Source: Pyrrhosoma nymphula (taxonomy: Eukaryota > Arthropoda > Insecta > Odonata > Coenagrionidae). From it: a stretch of 64,000 bases of DNA. Location: the NCBI GenBank assembly GCA_963573305.1, contig OY754339.1, forward strand, positions 12,323,941 through 12,387,940, read 5' to 3'. Positions 1 to 13,439 of this stretch are shown here, piece after piece; position 1 is the stretch's first letter; the number at the start of each line of letters is the position of its first letter. Below the pieces are notes generated by a model. It made no database searches. It saw nothing but the letters and a program-made list of their open reading frames with translations, and was not told the DNA's origin. The translations under genes and the position numbers were made by a program.

Positions 1-1737
1 AACCATTTACCACCAGAGACCCGATATATCGACCGAGATTTTTGTTCGATTAAATATTGATTTGTTGATTTTAATTACATTCCAAATACAATCTAAAAGC
101 ATTATTTTTCACCATATTTTGTGAAATATGTACCTACCTATTATTACAAATACTAAACTTAACATAGTAAGCAAATGTAATTATTTAACACATGTAAGGA
201 CTAGAACGTTAAATACTACACAAAAATGGTCCTGGCAGGCTTCTTACATCCACCCCTGAAGTTTGCCGGCAGTGAAAAGGTTCAAAATAACTGAAAATTA
301 GGAATCATGACGGTCTATTCCAATTCAACTGAATATGTTTGCAGTAATTTAAAACTGAGAGTAAGGACCAATTCGAGAGAAACGAATGAGAACTGAGATT
401 AAATGTCACCCAACAAGTAGCTGAGATATTTTGAGGCAAGCAATAGACTAAAATATGTGTATGAAATCAATGGTGTAATGATCGCAATAATTAAACCAAG
501 AAATAGAGATAAAATATTGGCCAAAGGAACGATTCAATCAAAGTAAAATACTACGATGCCTTCAAAAACTTCGTGGTTTTGTAAATCAAAACGGAAGTAT
601 CCCGTATCCTAATAAAATTCAAGTAAATCAAGAAGAAATTCTCCAGATGTGCTGATATCGAGGAGAATTCTCGAAGTTTTCAAAGAGGCAGCAATTTCAA
701 GGAAGTATCTCCATTTTTAAAGGACTACAAATTGCCACCTTAGCCGCAGGCTTTCCACCATTTGAACATTGCTCCACAAGCCACCGCAGGAGCGTATGGC
801 AGGAGGTATGGCAGACTTCTAGGAAATGAGATCTGAAAATCATTTTTCGAAAGGAGCTGTAGGAAATTGTACAAAGAAACGGCAGATTATTATGATCTGA
901 AACCATTCAGATAATTATGAGGTGCATTTACTACTCACAGTTTTCAATTTAGCAAGTTAAGCTACCGAGGGCGACGCCGTGAAGGTAATATCGTGACTAT
1001 TTCGATGATACATCAGTAATAAAAGGTCATTAATGTCTTGCGTGAGTCCTGAATTCTTGGCAATGACTGCTTCGCTGAATTTTTCAAGGTTTAATATGCC
1101 TGCTCCCATATTTTCAAATTAAAAGTAAAATAAAATAACTGGTGAAATATTTTATGCAGCGTTTTGATGAATATTTCAGTGAACTACATTAATGGGAACG
1201 GCGATGAAACTTGATCGGAGGCCATTGAGGTGAGATATTGGTCTGCAGATGGAATGAAGAAACGCCATAGTCATGGGAATGTTTGCAAATTGTGAAACTT
1301 GCGAGGAAGTCACCAGCTAGGGGACACACGAATGCGTGAAATTCACAAATGTAAAAAAAAACATTCGTCTGAGCTGAGATACAAACTATGTCTTCGTCAA
1401 ACATGACCCATTTTACATGCTTCTCTTTGACTTGCAATGGTTCAACCGTGTCCTCAAATCTTGCAACCTTCATTTAACTCAATTTCTCGACATCATACAA
1501 TAATGAAATTTGCAAAGAAAATAGATCATTTCGTGCAAAAAAGTAAAACAATTTTATTTTAGAGAAAATTACTTTTTTAAATTGTCTATTAACGGATGAC
1601 TAAAAAGAAAAGCGTGGGGTGCGCTATCGCATTGTATACTTATTTTACACCAATAATGAAAGGTACATAATATCATGATGTTACGAAAGACAGATAATTT
1701 ATCAAGTTATTGTATTAGATTAAAAATAATCTAGAAA
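1..1737. other. AT-rich sequence with no recognised feature
   Basis: I see no conserved protein motif, tRNA box or long repeat here. The open frames are short and unrecognised on both strands. It is probably intergenic or intronic DNA. Confidence 0.5.
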
Positions 1738-1870
1738 AGCTTTAGCCTAATGCTTTTCATTGCCCTGACCGGCTATTGGGAGATCCGGGTTCAAATCTCG
1801 GTCAAGTCATATGATTTTTTCACGGCGAATTTCACCGTATTTGGTGTACAACTAAATATTTTATAATCTT
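1738..1870 (+). mobile_element. tRNA-derived SINE copy, family B, decayed
   Basis: A B-box-like block (GATCCGGGTTCAAATC, around 1782-1797) is followed by a tail that reads roughly ATGATTTTTTCACGG and then a stretch ending TTTGGTGTA. The same head and tail recur at 24.0-24.4 kb, so this is a dispersed family and not a tRNA gene. The A box is degenerate and no acceptor stem can be paired. The 5' limit is approximate. A SINE of this kind is transcribed by RNA polymerase III and mobilised by a partner LINE; that role is inferred from the class. Confidence 0.6.
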
Positions 1871-1953
1871 CATATTTTATACTACGGCTTGGATTTTTTT
1901 ATTTAGTGGCAACGTGTGTTTTACTTGCTTTGAGTAGCAATGAGTGAATTTCA

Positions 1954-1983
1954 ACTTCTAGGGCATTGCTTTTGCCTAGAAGT
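1954..1983. repeat. Short hairpin, 11-bp stem
   Basis: ACTTCTAGGGCA and TGCCTAGAAGT pair across a 7-base loop with one bulged G. No T-run or gene is beside it, so I assign no function. Confidence 0.4.
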
Positions 1984-2258
1984 AAAATTGTACGCCTGGA
2001 CTGGTATGTGAAATCCACCGCTATCGCACCTGATGCATCAAACAATTAAAGGGATCCAGTCGTCCTCGGTGAACTTCAGAGAGGCTTTCAAGGGATTATT
2101 TGCTCCCACGAGGCACGTTTATTTAAATTAGACGGAAGTAGTAAAAAAAAGGTCTACTCCATCCATTTCCGTCAACAGAGTTCTACTTTCGGCACGCTGC
2201 ATTTCACAATTTATTTACGGAAAGCTATTTAAAATGTGAAAGCAAGTCAGTCGTAAAA

Positions 2259-2400
2259 TTAAAAAAATAAAAATATATATTTTCTCTTGTACTTATTACC
2301 GAAAATAATTGCTTGCGTTTTGAATGGGTTTAACTGGAGGCAGTTACTTTTAGCCCAATCTCTGATAGAACAAATATCTGCTTTAACTGTGTGTGTTAAC
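2259..2400 (-). pseudogene. LINE reverse-transcriptase fragment (Jockey/CR1-like)
   Basis: The minus-strand frame contains DICSIRDWAKSNCLQLNP followed by KTQAIIFG. This matches the segment after the catalytic palm in Jockey/CR1-type LINE reverse transcriptases, where a WA..N.L.LN..KT..I.F pattern is usual. Only about 35 residues are recognisable, and the frame runs into AT-rich sequence at its C-terminal end. It is a short dead fragment. The clade is uncertain. Confidence 0.6.
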
Positions 2401-3196
2401 TGTGAGGCACAATGGAAAAAACATCGCACCACTTTCTTCTTGCTCACCTCTCCCTACCATCGAGTGACCTCTCTTCTCAGACAGTGGAACGAGGCAAAGG
2501 ACTAAGCTTTGAAAAGGTTTTCACAGTCCTTTTCTTCACCTTCTTAGAAATTCCGTCCGAGGAGAAGTAGAAGGGAGAAAGCAGAAATAGGCCAGGTCGC
2601 AAAACTTCGTAGGGGTTTATATCTCATGTTGAAGGCCACGGAAAATTTCACTGCTCAGAAAAAATGTATCCAGCTGCAGAGGAGAAATCTTGGACTAGGT
2701 ACATTCTCGATTTCCTTAAGCCATCTTTAGCTTCATTCGGTTCGCCAATTACATTTCATTTGCTACTTCCTTTTATTTTACAAATAAGAGAATATAGCTT
2801 TTAGCTAAATGAAACACGCCTTTTCGAGGTACTACTCGTTTCAAGGCATATCGTTGGAAAGTAAGTAAGATTTTTTTCTACATTAGTCATTAAATATCGA
2901 TAGTTGTTCCCAAATTTAATTCTCACATTGAGTTTATACCACTTAAAAATCGAGTATTACTGATCCAATCCACAATACTCCACTGATATCAGAGAGCCTA
3001 TGAGCACAAAACATTATTTAACAAGGTGAACACGAAATTAATATTCCAATTTTAGACTATCACAATATCCAAATCACAATTTTTATGGCATGCAAATAGC
3101 TTGATATAGACGCAAATCAAAATAAGGTCAACCAAGATTGTGGGGTAGAAATGACATCGACCATACTATAAATGACTAAGTAAAAGAAAAACTTTG
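2401..3196. other. No recognised feature
   Basis: AT-rich sequence without a recognisable gene, repeat or RNA motif. Confidence 0.45.
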
Positions 3197-3353
3197 TATA
3201 GTCCACGAAAAACTTTTTTATTGAATTTTCCAACCAAGATTTCGACTTACACAGTCATTATCAAGGCCTTGATTACACAGTCACCTTGATAATGACTGTG
3301 AATGTCGAAAATTTGGTCGGAAAATTCATTAAAAACGTTTTTCGTGGACTATA
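3197..3353. mobile_element. Palindromic foldback element with hammerhead-like arms
   Basis: The left arm begins TATAGTCCACG and the right arm ends with its complement, CGTGGACTATA. The arms are about 70 bases and imperfect, with a spacer near 3267-3283. Reading inward to outward on the minus strand, the left arm has TTGATAA, one T, a GACT/AGTC hairpin, then GAAA (3264 down to 3240). The right arm has a similar block on the plus strand. This matches the decayed hammerhead-like core seen in other palindromes of the window. It has no coding capacity. Confidence 0.6.
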
Positions 3354-3535
3354 CCTACCAAGTTTTGCTTTTGCATAGTAATGGAGTACCATCAAGTAAC
3401 GCCTGAGAATAATCAGTCTACTAGAAATGACTGACAACATTCGTGATTTCATTAGTAATACCATAGAGTAAGTGCTACTCTCTGGTAATACCTAGGACTA
3501 CGGAATGTTCTGTTGTTTTCCTGGCGAATGCTGAA

Positions 3536-3726
3536 GCTGAAATCTTCTCTCGGGATCTCCCCTGGGTCCAACTCTTCATTGATGCAAAATATGCTATGGG
3601 AGGCTCGTCCATCGCCTTGCGGGATAAATTCAACCCTGATGACGATGCATGATCAGCCGACAGTCGAAACGTCGGCAACGATGAAGAGTTGGACACCGGT
3701 GGAGTGCCCGGGAGAAATTTCACAGC
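3536..3726. mobile_element. Inverted-repeat element with hammerhead-like core in the spacer
   Basis: Arms at 3536-3585 and 3675-3726 are imperfect inverted copies sharing TCCAACTCTTCAT. The region between holds CTGATGA (3636-3642) and, 23 bases on, GAAACGTC (3666-3673). The intervening hairpin is longer and weaker than in the other copies. I read it as a relative of the PLE-type palindromes elsewhere in the window, though its core is degenerate. Confidence 0.5.
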
Positions 3727-4431
3727 TTTATTTTCAAATTCATTGATCTAATATATTCACCACTCTACCCAGGCTTTTCACTACCTATGGGAAAAAAATG
3801 TCAGAGACGTAAAAATACAGAAAATTTCAGGATAATACCTTTTCATTTGCTTATGTTGTAGTTTTAGCGGTAAATAAGTTGAAAATGAGTAAACTTTGGC
3901 AAATGTATACCATACCGCAACTGCGCGAATGCCAAGTGAATATCTGTGGTAGAGCGTTACCCATCGACCGGGCGCCAAACCCTTGCCAATGTGGATCACT
4001 TATCTTTCTAATAAAATATACTGCACCATGTTCACAGGTTCAGGATTTTAGTTAACGACATCAATATCCAATTCTAACCTCTCCAGCTTGCTAAGCAATC
4101 GCAATTTGCGGGAAAACTTGTTCGCAATTTTCTTGTTGGTAAATACCTATTACGGAGCTCGTCTAACCGGAGGGCGAGTGGTGCACCCGTCATTACTTGT
4201 TTAAATTTTGATATTACATACTTTGAAAAAATAAACTTTTTCCACATTGTTAATTTTTTCAATAAAACGCATTCAAGTAGTTACTACTTACTACCGCATT
4301 TAATAGAGAGATCATCAATCTAAGTAAGTAAAAAAGGAAATTTTGAATCCGTCTTTTTCTGATAACATTTTTACAATTTGACTCAGATTTTATTGAGTAT
4401 TTGGAAAACACAGACAATGATTCCTCTACCA
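3727..4431. other. No recognised feature
   Basis: AT-rich sequence. Short frames on both strands show no recognisable motif. Confidence 0.4.
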
Positions 4432-4461
4432 CTGACGATGGCGTCCTGACGCCGAAACGTA
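4432..4461 (+). ncRNA. Hammerhead-like core, isolated
   Basis: CTGACGA (4432-4438), one T, a perfect 5-bp stem GGCGT/ACGCC with loop CCTG (4440-4453), then GAAA (4454-4457) and ACGTA. This is the conserved two-strand core and helix II of a hammerhead, with one extra base before helix II. Helix I cannot be formed from the flanks and helix III would be only AC/GT. It is probably a relic of a PLE terminal repeat. Confidence 0.45.
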
Positions 4462-6994
4462 CAAGTTTTCTTTTGTGAGTGTCCTTTTTGCGTGTTTCTG
4501 TGTTTGTTTAATGTATAATGTAAAGTCATGATCATTTTCAATGATTTTAGGCCGATCATTTCACCGTTAAGTTCTTTGATATGTCACTTTCAGATCAGGA
4601 GAGCTTCGGTAGATCACGGAGGATATTTTTTGACCCCACTCTTTATCTCTAGGACTGAGAGAAGCGACAAAATATAAGGGATACCTTGCCAAACTGAAAG
4701 ATACAAACATTCCTTCTCTTCACGCAACACAAGTGATTATAACTAAAACAACGTGACACGTTAGACACATCGTTAACATGCATCTTCAAGTTTAAACTCA
4801 CCTCTATCCTCTCCTCTTTCTATTTTTTCCTGTTCTCTCTCCTTTCATGGCTAAGTAAATTCAGAAAGTTATATGAGTTCGGCGTTAGGTAAACAAACTC
4901 CTGTATCTTTCTGTTCCACACTCTTAAATTCTTACGTAGCCTTTCGTGTAGCTGCGTTGCGTAAGGGTAGACTTATATCCTCGACGTCCGCATCAACATT
5001 CACACAACCGGACTTTACCTATTAACTTAGGCTTGGATTGTAATCTTTGAATATCTATGGCTGTTTCATTTATGACAGTGCAATGTTTTGATTGACCTGT
5101 CGGCAGAGATGCTAATGAAATGGGTGGCTTGCTTTCATATTTCGTTTAATAGCTGACAAAATTCTCTCTTTAGATTTAGATGTATCCTTGTTTTTAGATT
5201 TCTCTCCAAAAAAGGTGAAGGGAGCGTTTACAGTGATGACGATGGTAAATAATTATATATTTAGTTGCAAGGAAGAGCACAACTTCCAATTAAATAATCT
5301 GTGCCAGTCCTTTGAGCTCAAAACTCATTTATTTGTTTGCTCTTGAGCCGAAAGTCCTCACCTCATTAATGCAATGTCTATTATTTCTTCCTGCAGATAA
5401 GTTCTTAAGCTAAATACTGTAACGCCAAATGTTTTAGAGAATTCTCACAAAAGCAAATTCTTAAAATAAAGTCTTCTCCAATATCTCTACCATCCCATCT
5501 CATCAGGTTATCACCCATTTGCATCCCCACACATTTTCTATGTATACGCTGAATATCTCACTTCTTTTCTATTTCACACGTAATCCTGTCTTCTCATAAC
5601 CATAGAAAAATAGGACGAAGCAAGGGACATCCATTTCCATGTTCTTTTAGGGTTTATATAACGCCTCAAGGGCATCGTTCTTTTTCTGCCATTCTATCTC
5701 TTTCTCGCCAATTCTACGTAACAATACACCACGATGCATTTCATTACTGAATTATCGAAAAACTACACGAAACACCGTTGTACATACTAATATAATAAAG
5801 ATTTAGAAGAAAAAAATAAAATATATTTTTGACTTTTTCATGTATATGACTCCTTAAAATGGAAAATTTTAGGATTTCTGCCATTTCTCCGTTGAAAAAA
5901 GATAACAATGGTCTTACGAAGGATTACAGTCAGATAGAAACGACGGAAACGATGTCAGTCAAAACTTTTTCGGCTACCATGACAAATCAACCCTAGGGGT
6001 TGGCGAAAGACGGAAAGAGTGAATCATCTTTGTAGAAGCGGCTCTACGCCAGTGACAATCTAGTCTTTGTTCCGAGACACACCCAATCACTCCGTTCTAC
6101 CCCTTTCTCATTTCCATTTCGCTTCAAATGTTAACTCAATCAAATCCAAGTACCGATTTAAAGTGACTCATCAGGTTTCCAATTCTCCGGTCCTTCCTTT
6201 TGCGATTGTCTCGGAATTTTTGCGACTTTTTTCTCGCTCTCTTTAGCAACTAATTATTTATTCCTTCACCCTACCAGAGTAATTTTAAAATGCTTCGCCC
6301 GCAACACATTTAAAAAAGTCGAGTTTACTCTCCGTCGTCATCTTGAATCTTCTCGTATTCTCGTTCCGTGCGTTGCTGTGCTCCACGCAACGCTTTTCAT
6401 GAAAGGTCCACCCTGATTCCTTACGTTCGCAACAAAAGAGTTCCCTCACGATCACTTCTTTGGTTCGTGACATCTACAGCTCCAACTTCATGCTTGCTTT
6501 TTTCCACTACACTTTATATGCTTCCTAGGAACAGAATGTTCGACCCTAGGGTAAATTTTCTTCCTCTGCCATTTCATCACCCCTGACTGCTCCATATGAA
6601 AAGAATTCGACAACTTCGTCACTTTGATTATTCATTTTCAGTCTATATTTTTTCACAGTTAGCTGTGAAAAAGACTTTTGTTTATTTTATGTTAAAAAAA
6701 ATAATTCACACAGCAATATTTTCAATTAAAGTGCGCTTGTAACACACAAAATTAAGCACAAATAAACAAAAAATAACAAAAATAACAACTTAAAGAAGAT
6801 GGAATACGGATGATGATTATTGTCTAGATTTATGATTATTTCCAGAAATATGTGCTGTGGCCAAGTTGGTGAAATATTTAGACGATAGGGAAAATGGATC
6901 AATATCAGAAGGAAGTGAATTTATTAGGGAGAAGAGACGGAAGAAGAGACAACGTTTCAGTAGTAATAATCTGGGTGTGGGAATGTGGAGTATT
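4462..6994. other. No recognised gene; one small hairpin
   Basis: About 2.5 kb of AT-rich sequence with scattered short frames, none recognised. A perfect 10-bp hairpin with a TTAG loop lies at 6649-6672 (TTTTTCACAG paired with CTGTGAAAAA). It has no obvious partner gene. Confidence 0.4.
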
Positions 6995-7321
6995 GAAGGC
7001 GTTGACCTCCTCTTGCACCTTGTCGTCCGTCGCGATCTTCATCCCTCCTAGGTGTTTCTTCAGGGTGAGGAACATGTGGAAATCACTTGGTGCGACGTCG
7101 AGGCTGTACGGAGGATGCTCGATCACTTTCCACCCAAACTTCGAGATCAGTTCCTGCGTCGGACTAGCCGTATGCGGTCGCGCGTTGTCGTGATGAAATG
7201 AGACCCCCTTCGTCAGCATTCCTGAACGTTCGTTCTTGATGGCGCGCCGAAACTTTTGTAATGTGTGGCAGTATCTTTCCTTATTGATAGTGGTTCCCAG
7301 GGGCATGAAATCCACCAGCAA
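6995..7321 (-). pseudogene. Mariner transposase fragment, catalytic region (inverted part)
   Basis: The minus-strand frame encodes the middle and C-terminal part of a mariner transposase: LVDFMPLGTTIN, then HHDNARPHTA, then PPYSLDVAPSDFHMF, then KKHLGG. The second and third catalytic aspartates (in DNARPH and APSD) are separated by 34 residues, as expected for DD34D mariners. The N-terminal helix-turn-helix half and the first aspartate are absent. Homology ends abruptly near 6994. It adjoins a second piece in the opposite orientation, so the element is rearranged and dead. Confidence 0.9.
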
Positions 7322-7604
7322 TAATCCTCACCCTGAAGAAACACCTAGGAGGGATGAAGATTGCGACGGACGACAAGGTGCAAGAGGAGGTCAACGCCTT
7401 CGCAACGCGGACGGAAGCTGGTATGACGACGGTATTCAAAAGTTCATCATGCGGATGAGGAAAATCATCGAGCGCCAGGGTGACTACATCGAAAAATATC
7501 TGAAGCCATGAACTTTCCAACGATGTATCCAACAATGTAAATAAATGACATTTTCTATGACAAAAAAAATTGGAGACCTTACTTTTAAGTCTACCCTCGT
7601 ACAA
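7322..7604 (+). pseudogene. Mariner transposase C-terminus, 3' UTR and terminal inverted repeat
   Basis: The plus strand resumes at LTLKKHLGG, repeating a segment also present in the inverted piece. It carries a frameshift near 7401, then continues as ADGSWYDDGIQKF and ends at a TGA (7509-7511). About 90 bases later the mariner end appears: GGAGACCTTACTTTTAAG followed by CTACCCTCGTA, next to a TA-type site. Nothing N-terminal to the KKHLGG region is present on this strand. Confidence 0.85.
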
Positions 7605-9751
7605 TTCTAACTACCAGATATTATCTACATAGAAAGAGTAACAGAACTAGAATACCTTTGTGGAAATGTTATCATATTTGTAGTGTGGAAATTTCCATGC
7701 CTCAGTTAAAGTGTGTTCCCAACCAATGGAACTGACTGTGACCATTTCGCCTTACATCGTACCTTAAAGTTACTTACAGACCACATCCGAGAGGTGACAC
7801 CCTTTAGTGCAGAGATTCTTTCTACTTGTCTTTTTACTCCCGAGAACCGTCTGAGAGAGGGGTCGGCATGAATGGACGAGTGTGTACACCGCATAGACAC
7901 TATGAACCTATATCCAGTCGCAACATTGCTCCGACTTGTATTCATAAGCGAAGAGCCATCAAATAGTTGATTTTGTCACATTCCGATCGATGAGAGGCAA
8001 TTTATTTTTTATATTTCCATTTCATTTGAGAGGAAAGTAACACTTGGGTCATTAGAGTGACGGACAATGGCGCGTACGGCACTCAACCGTTCCCTTTACA
8101 GGAATCGCTGAATGCCATTAGACATATGAGTCCCTTGAATGATCAATAGCAACAATATAACATGGAGGAAAAAAATAAAATGAATCAGAGTGTCGACTGA
8201 AATATTTTTCTCGGTAAAATTTCAGCGGTCAATTAAAGTTTGAGCACCATTATCCATGTGCTCCCGAAAAGCAAGTCCATCCCATTTGAGGATTGTGCAG
8301 GGGAAAAGAGGGGAAAAATGGCGGATTCACGAGTTAAGCGTTAGCGACCGATCCTTTCAACCAGCCTGCCGTCGCAATGAGCCAGGGGAGACGCCATGAC
8401 GACGGGTGCGCGGCGATCCGCATATTCCTCAATTGTTGCGTGACAGAGAGGATGGAGGCCTAGACGTGCTTTCGTGCGGATAATGAAGGCCCTATTTCTG
8501 TCTGCCCTCCCCTCAGAAAGTACTCTCTCTAATCCAAGGGTCACTCACCCAAGGGTGACGGCGCACACCACTGGGGCCAAATCCCGAAAACGTGGTCAAA
8601 ACTCCAAAATTTCAACGTTGTAATTTGGGTTTTTATTCTACTGGAATGGTTAGACCGATATTTGGGCCATCTAGAACTGCATCAAATAGGCAGGTAAACG
8701 ATGAACTTCACACAGAATTTATAACCTCATTACTCCTGTGGAAGAACCAACATGCTACGATGCAGTTGATTCAACAAATCACGAGTATTATACTGTTTCA
8801 GATGAGATGCAGCGAACAAAGTACAGCTGACTTAAAATAAAACATGTCGTACCGTGCAATTTTAACATTAAACTATAAGCTATATATGACGTTAAGATTT
8901 TATAGCGCTTCAAAGCGCCAGATTGCAAGGCTTACCCCTAGATATTAGACCTTTGATTTACGATTATCTCACTATGGCAAGAAGTATCAGAATAATAATA
9001 TATTTTTCATGTAAAAATGTGCATCAACCAATTTTCCCCTTTACAAAAACTTACTTCTGGCTTTTTACCAGGAGAGCCAGAGGAATCAAAAGAAAGGCGG
9101 GACTACTTTGCACATGACTACTAACACCCACACATTTCACCGCATATATAACTGACCCAAATAAGTCTAATAGAACTTTTTCTTTCATTCCAGGTGAGTG
9201 AGAATAAATGACCTGAATAAGTTCCGCCACGGGAGACTGCAGCTATAAGTGAGTAAGACGCAACCCAAATCATGTACCAATGATTTAGTAGTTAGCTATC
9301 TTTAGTGTGAAGAATAAAAACCACGAAATAATAAATAATTCATTTCCAAGATGATTTTCGTATCCATCGTACATGTCTGATGTTTTTGACCTCAACTTGG
9401 AACGGATTGATTAAAAAATTAGATCAGCACAAACAGTTCCATTTTTTCGCGAATAAATGTCCACTGGGCGCAGGGCGCAGAAAACCCAGGGCGCAGAAAG
9501 ATCTGGTATTCCTCATTTCCCCGACAACAATGATTTGCCAATCTCACTTAATTCTAAGCTATAAGTAAGTTCCTCATTCTTATAGAAGATCTTGTTTCCA
9601 AAAATTGCTGATTTTACAGATCTAAAGGCGGATGGAAAAATTTGATGATGAAAAACACTCAATAAATATTACGCCACGACAATACGGTCATTGGATAAAC
9701 AAATTTGAGTCTACACGATGCATTGCAATTAATTAAACGTTTAAACGGAAA
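7605..9751. other. No recognised gene; GC-richer patch near 8.3-8.6 kb
   Basis: 8340-8580 is richer in GC than its surroundings but shows no recognisable coding motif. Near 9467-9497 the octamer GGGCGCAG occurs three times. Otherwise AT-rich and unremarkable. Confidence 0.4.
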
Positions 9752-9799
9752 TAACTTTTCCAAAGACCACTTAACAACAAGTGGTCTTTGTAAAAGTTA
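9752..9799. repeat. Short palindrome, 21-bp arms
   Basis: Arms at 9752-9772 and 9779-9799 match at 20 of 21 positions around a six-base spacer (AACAAC). It could be a MITE relic or a DNA hairpin. No target duplication is evident. Confidence 0.6.
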
Positions 9800-10730
9800 A
9801 TCCCGATTAAAAATTGTGAAAATGTGGAGTACCACCAAGTAATTGAAGAAAGTTTTATTTATTCATTGCAGTTCAATTAACCTTTAACCTTCATTAGTAT
9901 CAGCGCATGAAATCTGTTTCTAAATGCACTGGAACAACATAATCAATGTATTTTCGATTGGGTGTAAATGAATTCTCACGTTAGTTTCGGGAGGATGTTG
10001 ACTGCCTGGATTATTTCGCTTATCCCGGCCACTTCTAGTGCTACCTAGTTATGGTGGAAGCTGCGCAGAAGCACCTGCGCAGAAGGAGAGTCCATTCCCT
10101 ACGAACTGGCTCCGCACAAGGGAGTATATTAGTCCCCGCGTTTGACTACAATGTTTCCCAGGGTCGCAAATCTTAGTTTCAGACTTCTAAATGCTTAACC
10201 ATTTTATTCAAATCAATATTCTAGCTCTCTATGACTCTTAATCAGGTAGTTCACGCGAGATTTCACAATGGGTTGCAAGAACTAGAGTCCGTCCAAGATA
10301 ATTGTGCTGTTGAGAATTCAAAACTACAACCAATAGGATACCGGCGTACAAAGGCCTTTCGACGACGCAGACATGTCATTCGATTATTGATGTTTCGATG
10401 TCATTCGATGTTGAATGTCAAATATTTCATGATTAAACATTTAGAAACTAGCTAATGAAAACATGTACGGAAATTAACAAAGAAGAGTAAAAATCCCAGT
10501 TTCACCATTGTGTAATTTTCATCAAAACATTAAAAGTGTTATCACGGCCGCAAAAATAAGACTAAATACTCCAGAAATCAGTTAACAATATTTATAGTAT
10601 CATAATTTGATGAAATATACGGAGGGTGTCTAGATAGTAATGAATAGTAATCAATTTTTACGATCGTATTATGTTAATAAGGTCAACCATCTTGGAATCT
10701 TTGGCCACGTGATTCCCTTCCCTAGACGGC
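9800..10730. other. No recognised feature
   Basis: AT-rich sequence with a duplicated CTGCGCAGAAG motif near 10055-10085 and a duplicated GTCATTCGAT near 10374-10407. No gene or mobile element is recognised. Confidence 0.4.
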
Positions 10731-11384
<654 letters not shown>

Positions 11385-11447
11385 CAGTGTCTTCGTCCAA
11401 TTTTAATTATATGTTTCCTATCTCTTTCTTTCACCTTCTGTTCAAAT

Positions 11448-11452
<5 letters not shown>

Positions 11453-11506
<54 letters not shown>
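11453..11506. repeat. (TA)n microsatellite, about 54 bases
   Basis: A second uninterrupted TA run. It ends exactly where the adjacent palindromic element begins, and further short TA runs lie near 11808-11830, suggesting insertion into a TA-rich target. Confidence 0.98.
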
Positions 11507-11510
<4 letters not shown>

Positions 11511-11761
11511 TTGTCACAAGTGCGACTAAAAGGTAAACACATAAAAAGACACACGGGTGGTAAATTTTTCGGTGGATCGCCGCCAACTTCTTCAGCGAAA
11601 GGTATAGGAAGAATTCCTATATTCTTATAGATATAGATTCTTATATAGATTCTTCCTATACCTTTCGCTGGAGAAGGTGGCGGCGATCCACCGAAAAATT
11701 TACAACCCGTGTGAGTGTCTTATTATGTGTTTACCTTTTAGTCGCACTTGTGACAAAGTTT
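11506..11761. mobile_element. Palindromic element P1, arms about 110 bp, in TA-rich target
   Basis: Arms at 11506-11613 and 11650-11761 are near-complete inverted copies (AAACTTTGTCAC at one end, GTGACAAAGTTT at the other) around a 36-base AT-rich spacer. Each arm carries a hammerhead-like block. The right arm has CTGGAGA, A, a perfect GGTGG/CCACC stem, then GAAA (11668-11696). The left arm has CTGAAGA with the same layout on the minus strand. A diverged relative lies at 45617-45837. It has no coding capacity. Confidence 0.8.
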
Positions 11762-13439
11762 TTATATATTTGTGTTCACGCTCGTGAAAGCTTCCAATTA
11801 TTATATTTATATATATATATATATATGTATATTCCCCGACGTAATGGGAAGTCTCCCAGCGCCTTCTGTTTAACACTTCCCTTGACCCGCATTGATGCAC
11901 GCATGAGTGAAACAGACAAATGAGAGCATGACGACATTCGATCACACGAGTCAAAATTCCGCTTTTCAGATACAAAATTTCAAAAAAGGACTTTCAAATT
12001 TCGCAGGACTTGTTTCGATTCAGAATTCATGTTCCACCATTTTGAATTTCGAGAAACTGATGATGGGTTCGTGAACCACAATAACCCTTATATGCGCTGA
12101 TTTTTGTATCGATTTTTCATTTTCATTTTGGATCCACCATTTTGAATTTCTAAAAAAAAATGATGCCGCATACTTGATCAGAGATTTAAAAAGCACCTCA
12201 GTCCTCGTATTAAAATGACTCGAAAGGGTCCGCGGTTTAACGGTTCGTAATGAAAGGATATTTTACACGCGAAATTTGAAAGTCAGAAAATAAATCATAT
12301 TTCGATGAAAATATAAAAAATAATCCTGACCAGATTGAAACATCCGCTCTAAGGGATTGGTTGGAAATACGAATCTCTCCTTTAAAAAAAATTGTACAGA
12401 TATAACGAAAATTGAAATCTCTAGACTGATTTGAAAAAATAAAGTCCGGAATGTCTCACTGAGTGCCGGACGGAGCCAAGCAACCTAAAGGCGCCGTCGC
12501 AAGCGCCGCTCTTCACGTCCTCGACGCCAAAACGCGAAAGCACTTAAATACTCGCCTCAGCCAACCCTTTCTTCACCCACATTTAAAAAATCGATACTTG
12601 CCTAATCATTAATTGCATATTTGGGAAAATCCCTTTCCACTGCATGATGGTATGTAAAGAGTGAACGATTGATTCACTCATACATTAACGCCTCGCACAA
12701 AACTATTTAAAATTTAAACGTAACACTTTGCAAATATTTTTCATTCGATGATGCAAGTGCATTGGAATATTTCTTGAAATTCACCCTCAGAGTAAATTAT
12801 AAGGATTTAAACGTGATTTTAAAATTTTCGCGATAATTGTTGAACAAATTGAGGCATCTTATTGTTTTTGTTTGCAAATTTTCCTTTAGGGAATGAAAAT
12901 GGTGGACTTCGGATAAGTCAACGGACATCAATAAACTGTTTAAAAAGAAAGTGGCCAAAGTCAGGACCATGTTTGCCATTGTAATATGATACTGAAACTA
13001 CTTGTTGAAAAACGGTTGAAGGCTTCATATTTTGGTAGTGTTCTTGGCTAAATGACTGCTAATTGTTTTTCAGTACCGATTTCTTAGCGAGGATGAAAAT
13101 GATGAACTCTAGAAGAGATTTCGGCTCCTCTTCTGCGATTATTTCAACGGGATATACACATATAGTGCTGTATTGTGCACCACTGCTTCTTAAAAAACTG
13201 CGGAATTGAAGAACAGTTAGGGATATTTCTACCTCTTGAAATTATGAGAAAGTAAAGTTATCAGATGATTGAAGCCACGAGAACATACGAATGAATGCGA
13301 AGTATTAGCTTTCTCGATTGAAATACTTAGCGCTAAAACGAAAAGCAGCCCGGGAAATCCTACAGGGTATATTTATTTCGACGAAACACATCTCCAGTTA
13401 GTTTTTAAAAATCTAGATAAGCATTGAAAACATCTGCGA
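11762..13439. other. AT-rich, with a repeated CCACCATTTTGAATTT motif
   Basis: CCACCATTTTGAATTTC occurs at about 12034 and 12135 in the same orientation, suggesting a decayed repeat. A minus-strand frame at 12797-12979 faintly resembles P-element-like transposases, but the match is too weak to call. Confidence 0.35.

Noticed and set aside
12797..12979. P-element-like transposase fragment on the minus strand
   Set aside because: Only a vague pattern (hydrophobic repeats, then TIRCLNLFNN) resembles the family; too weak without a profile search.
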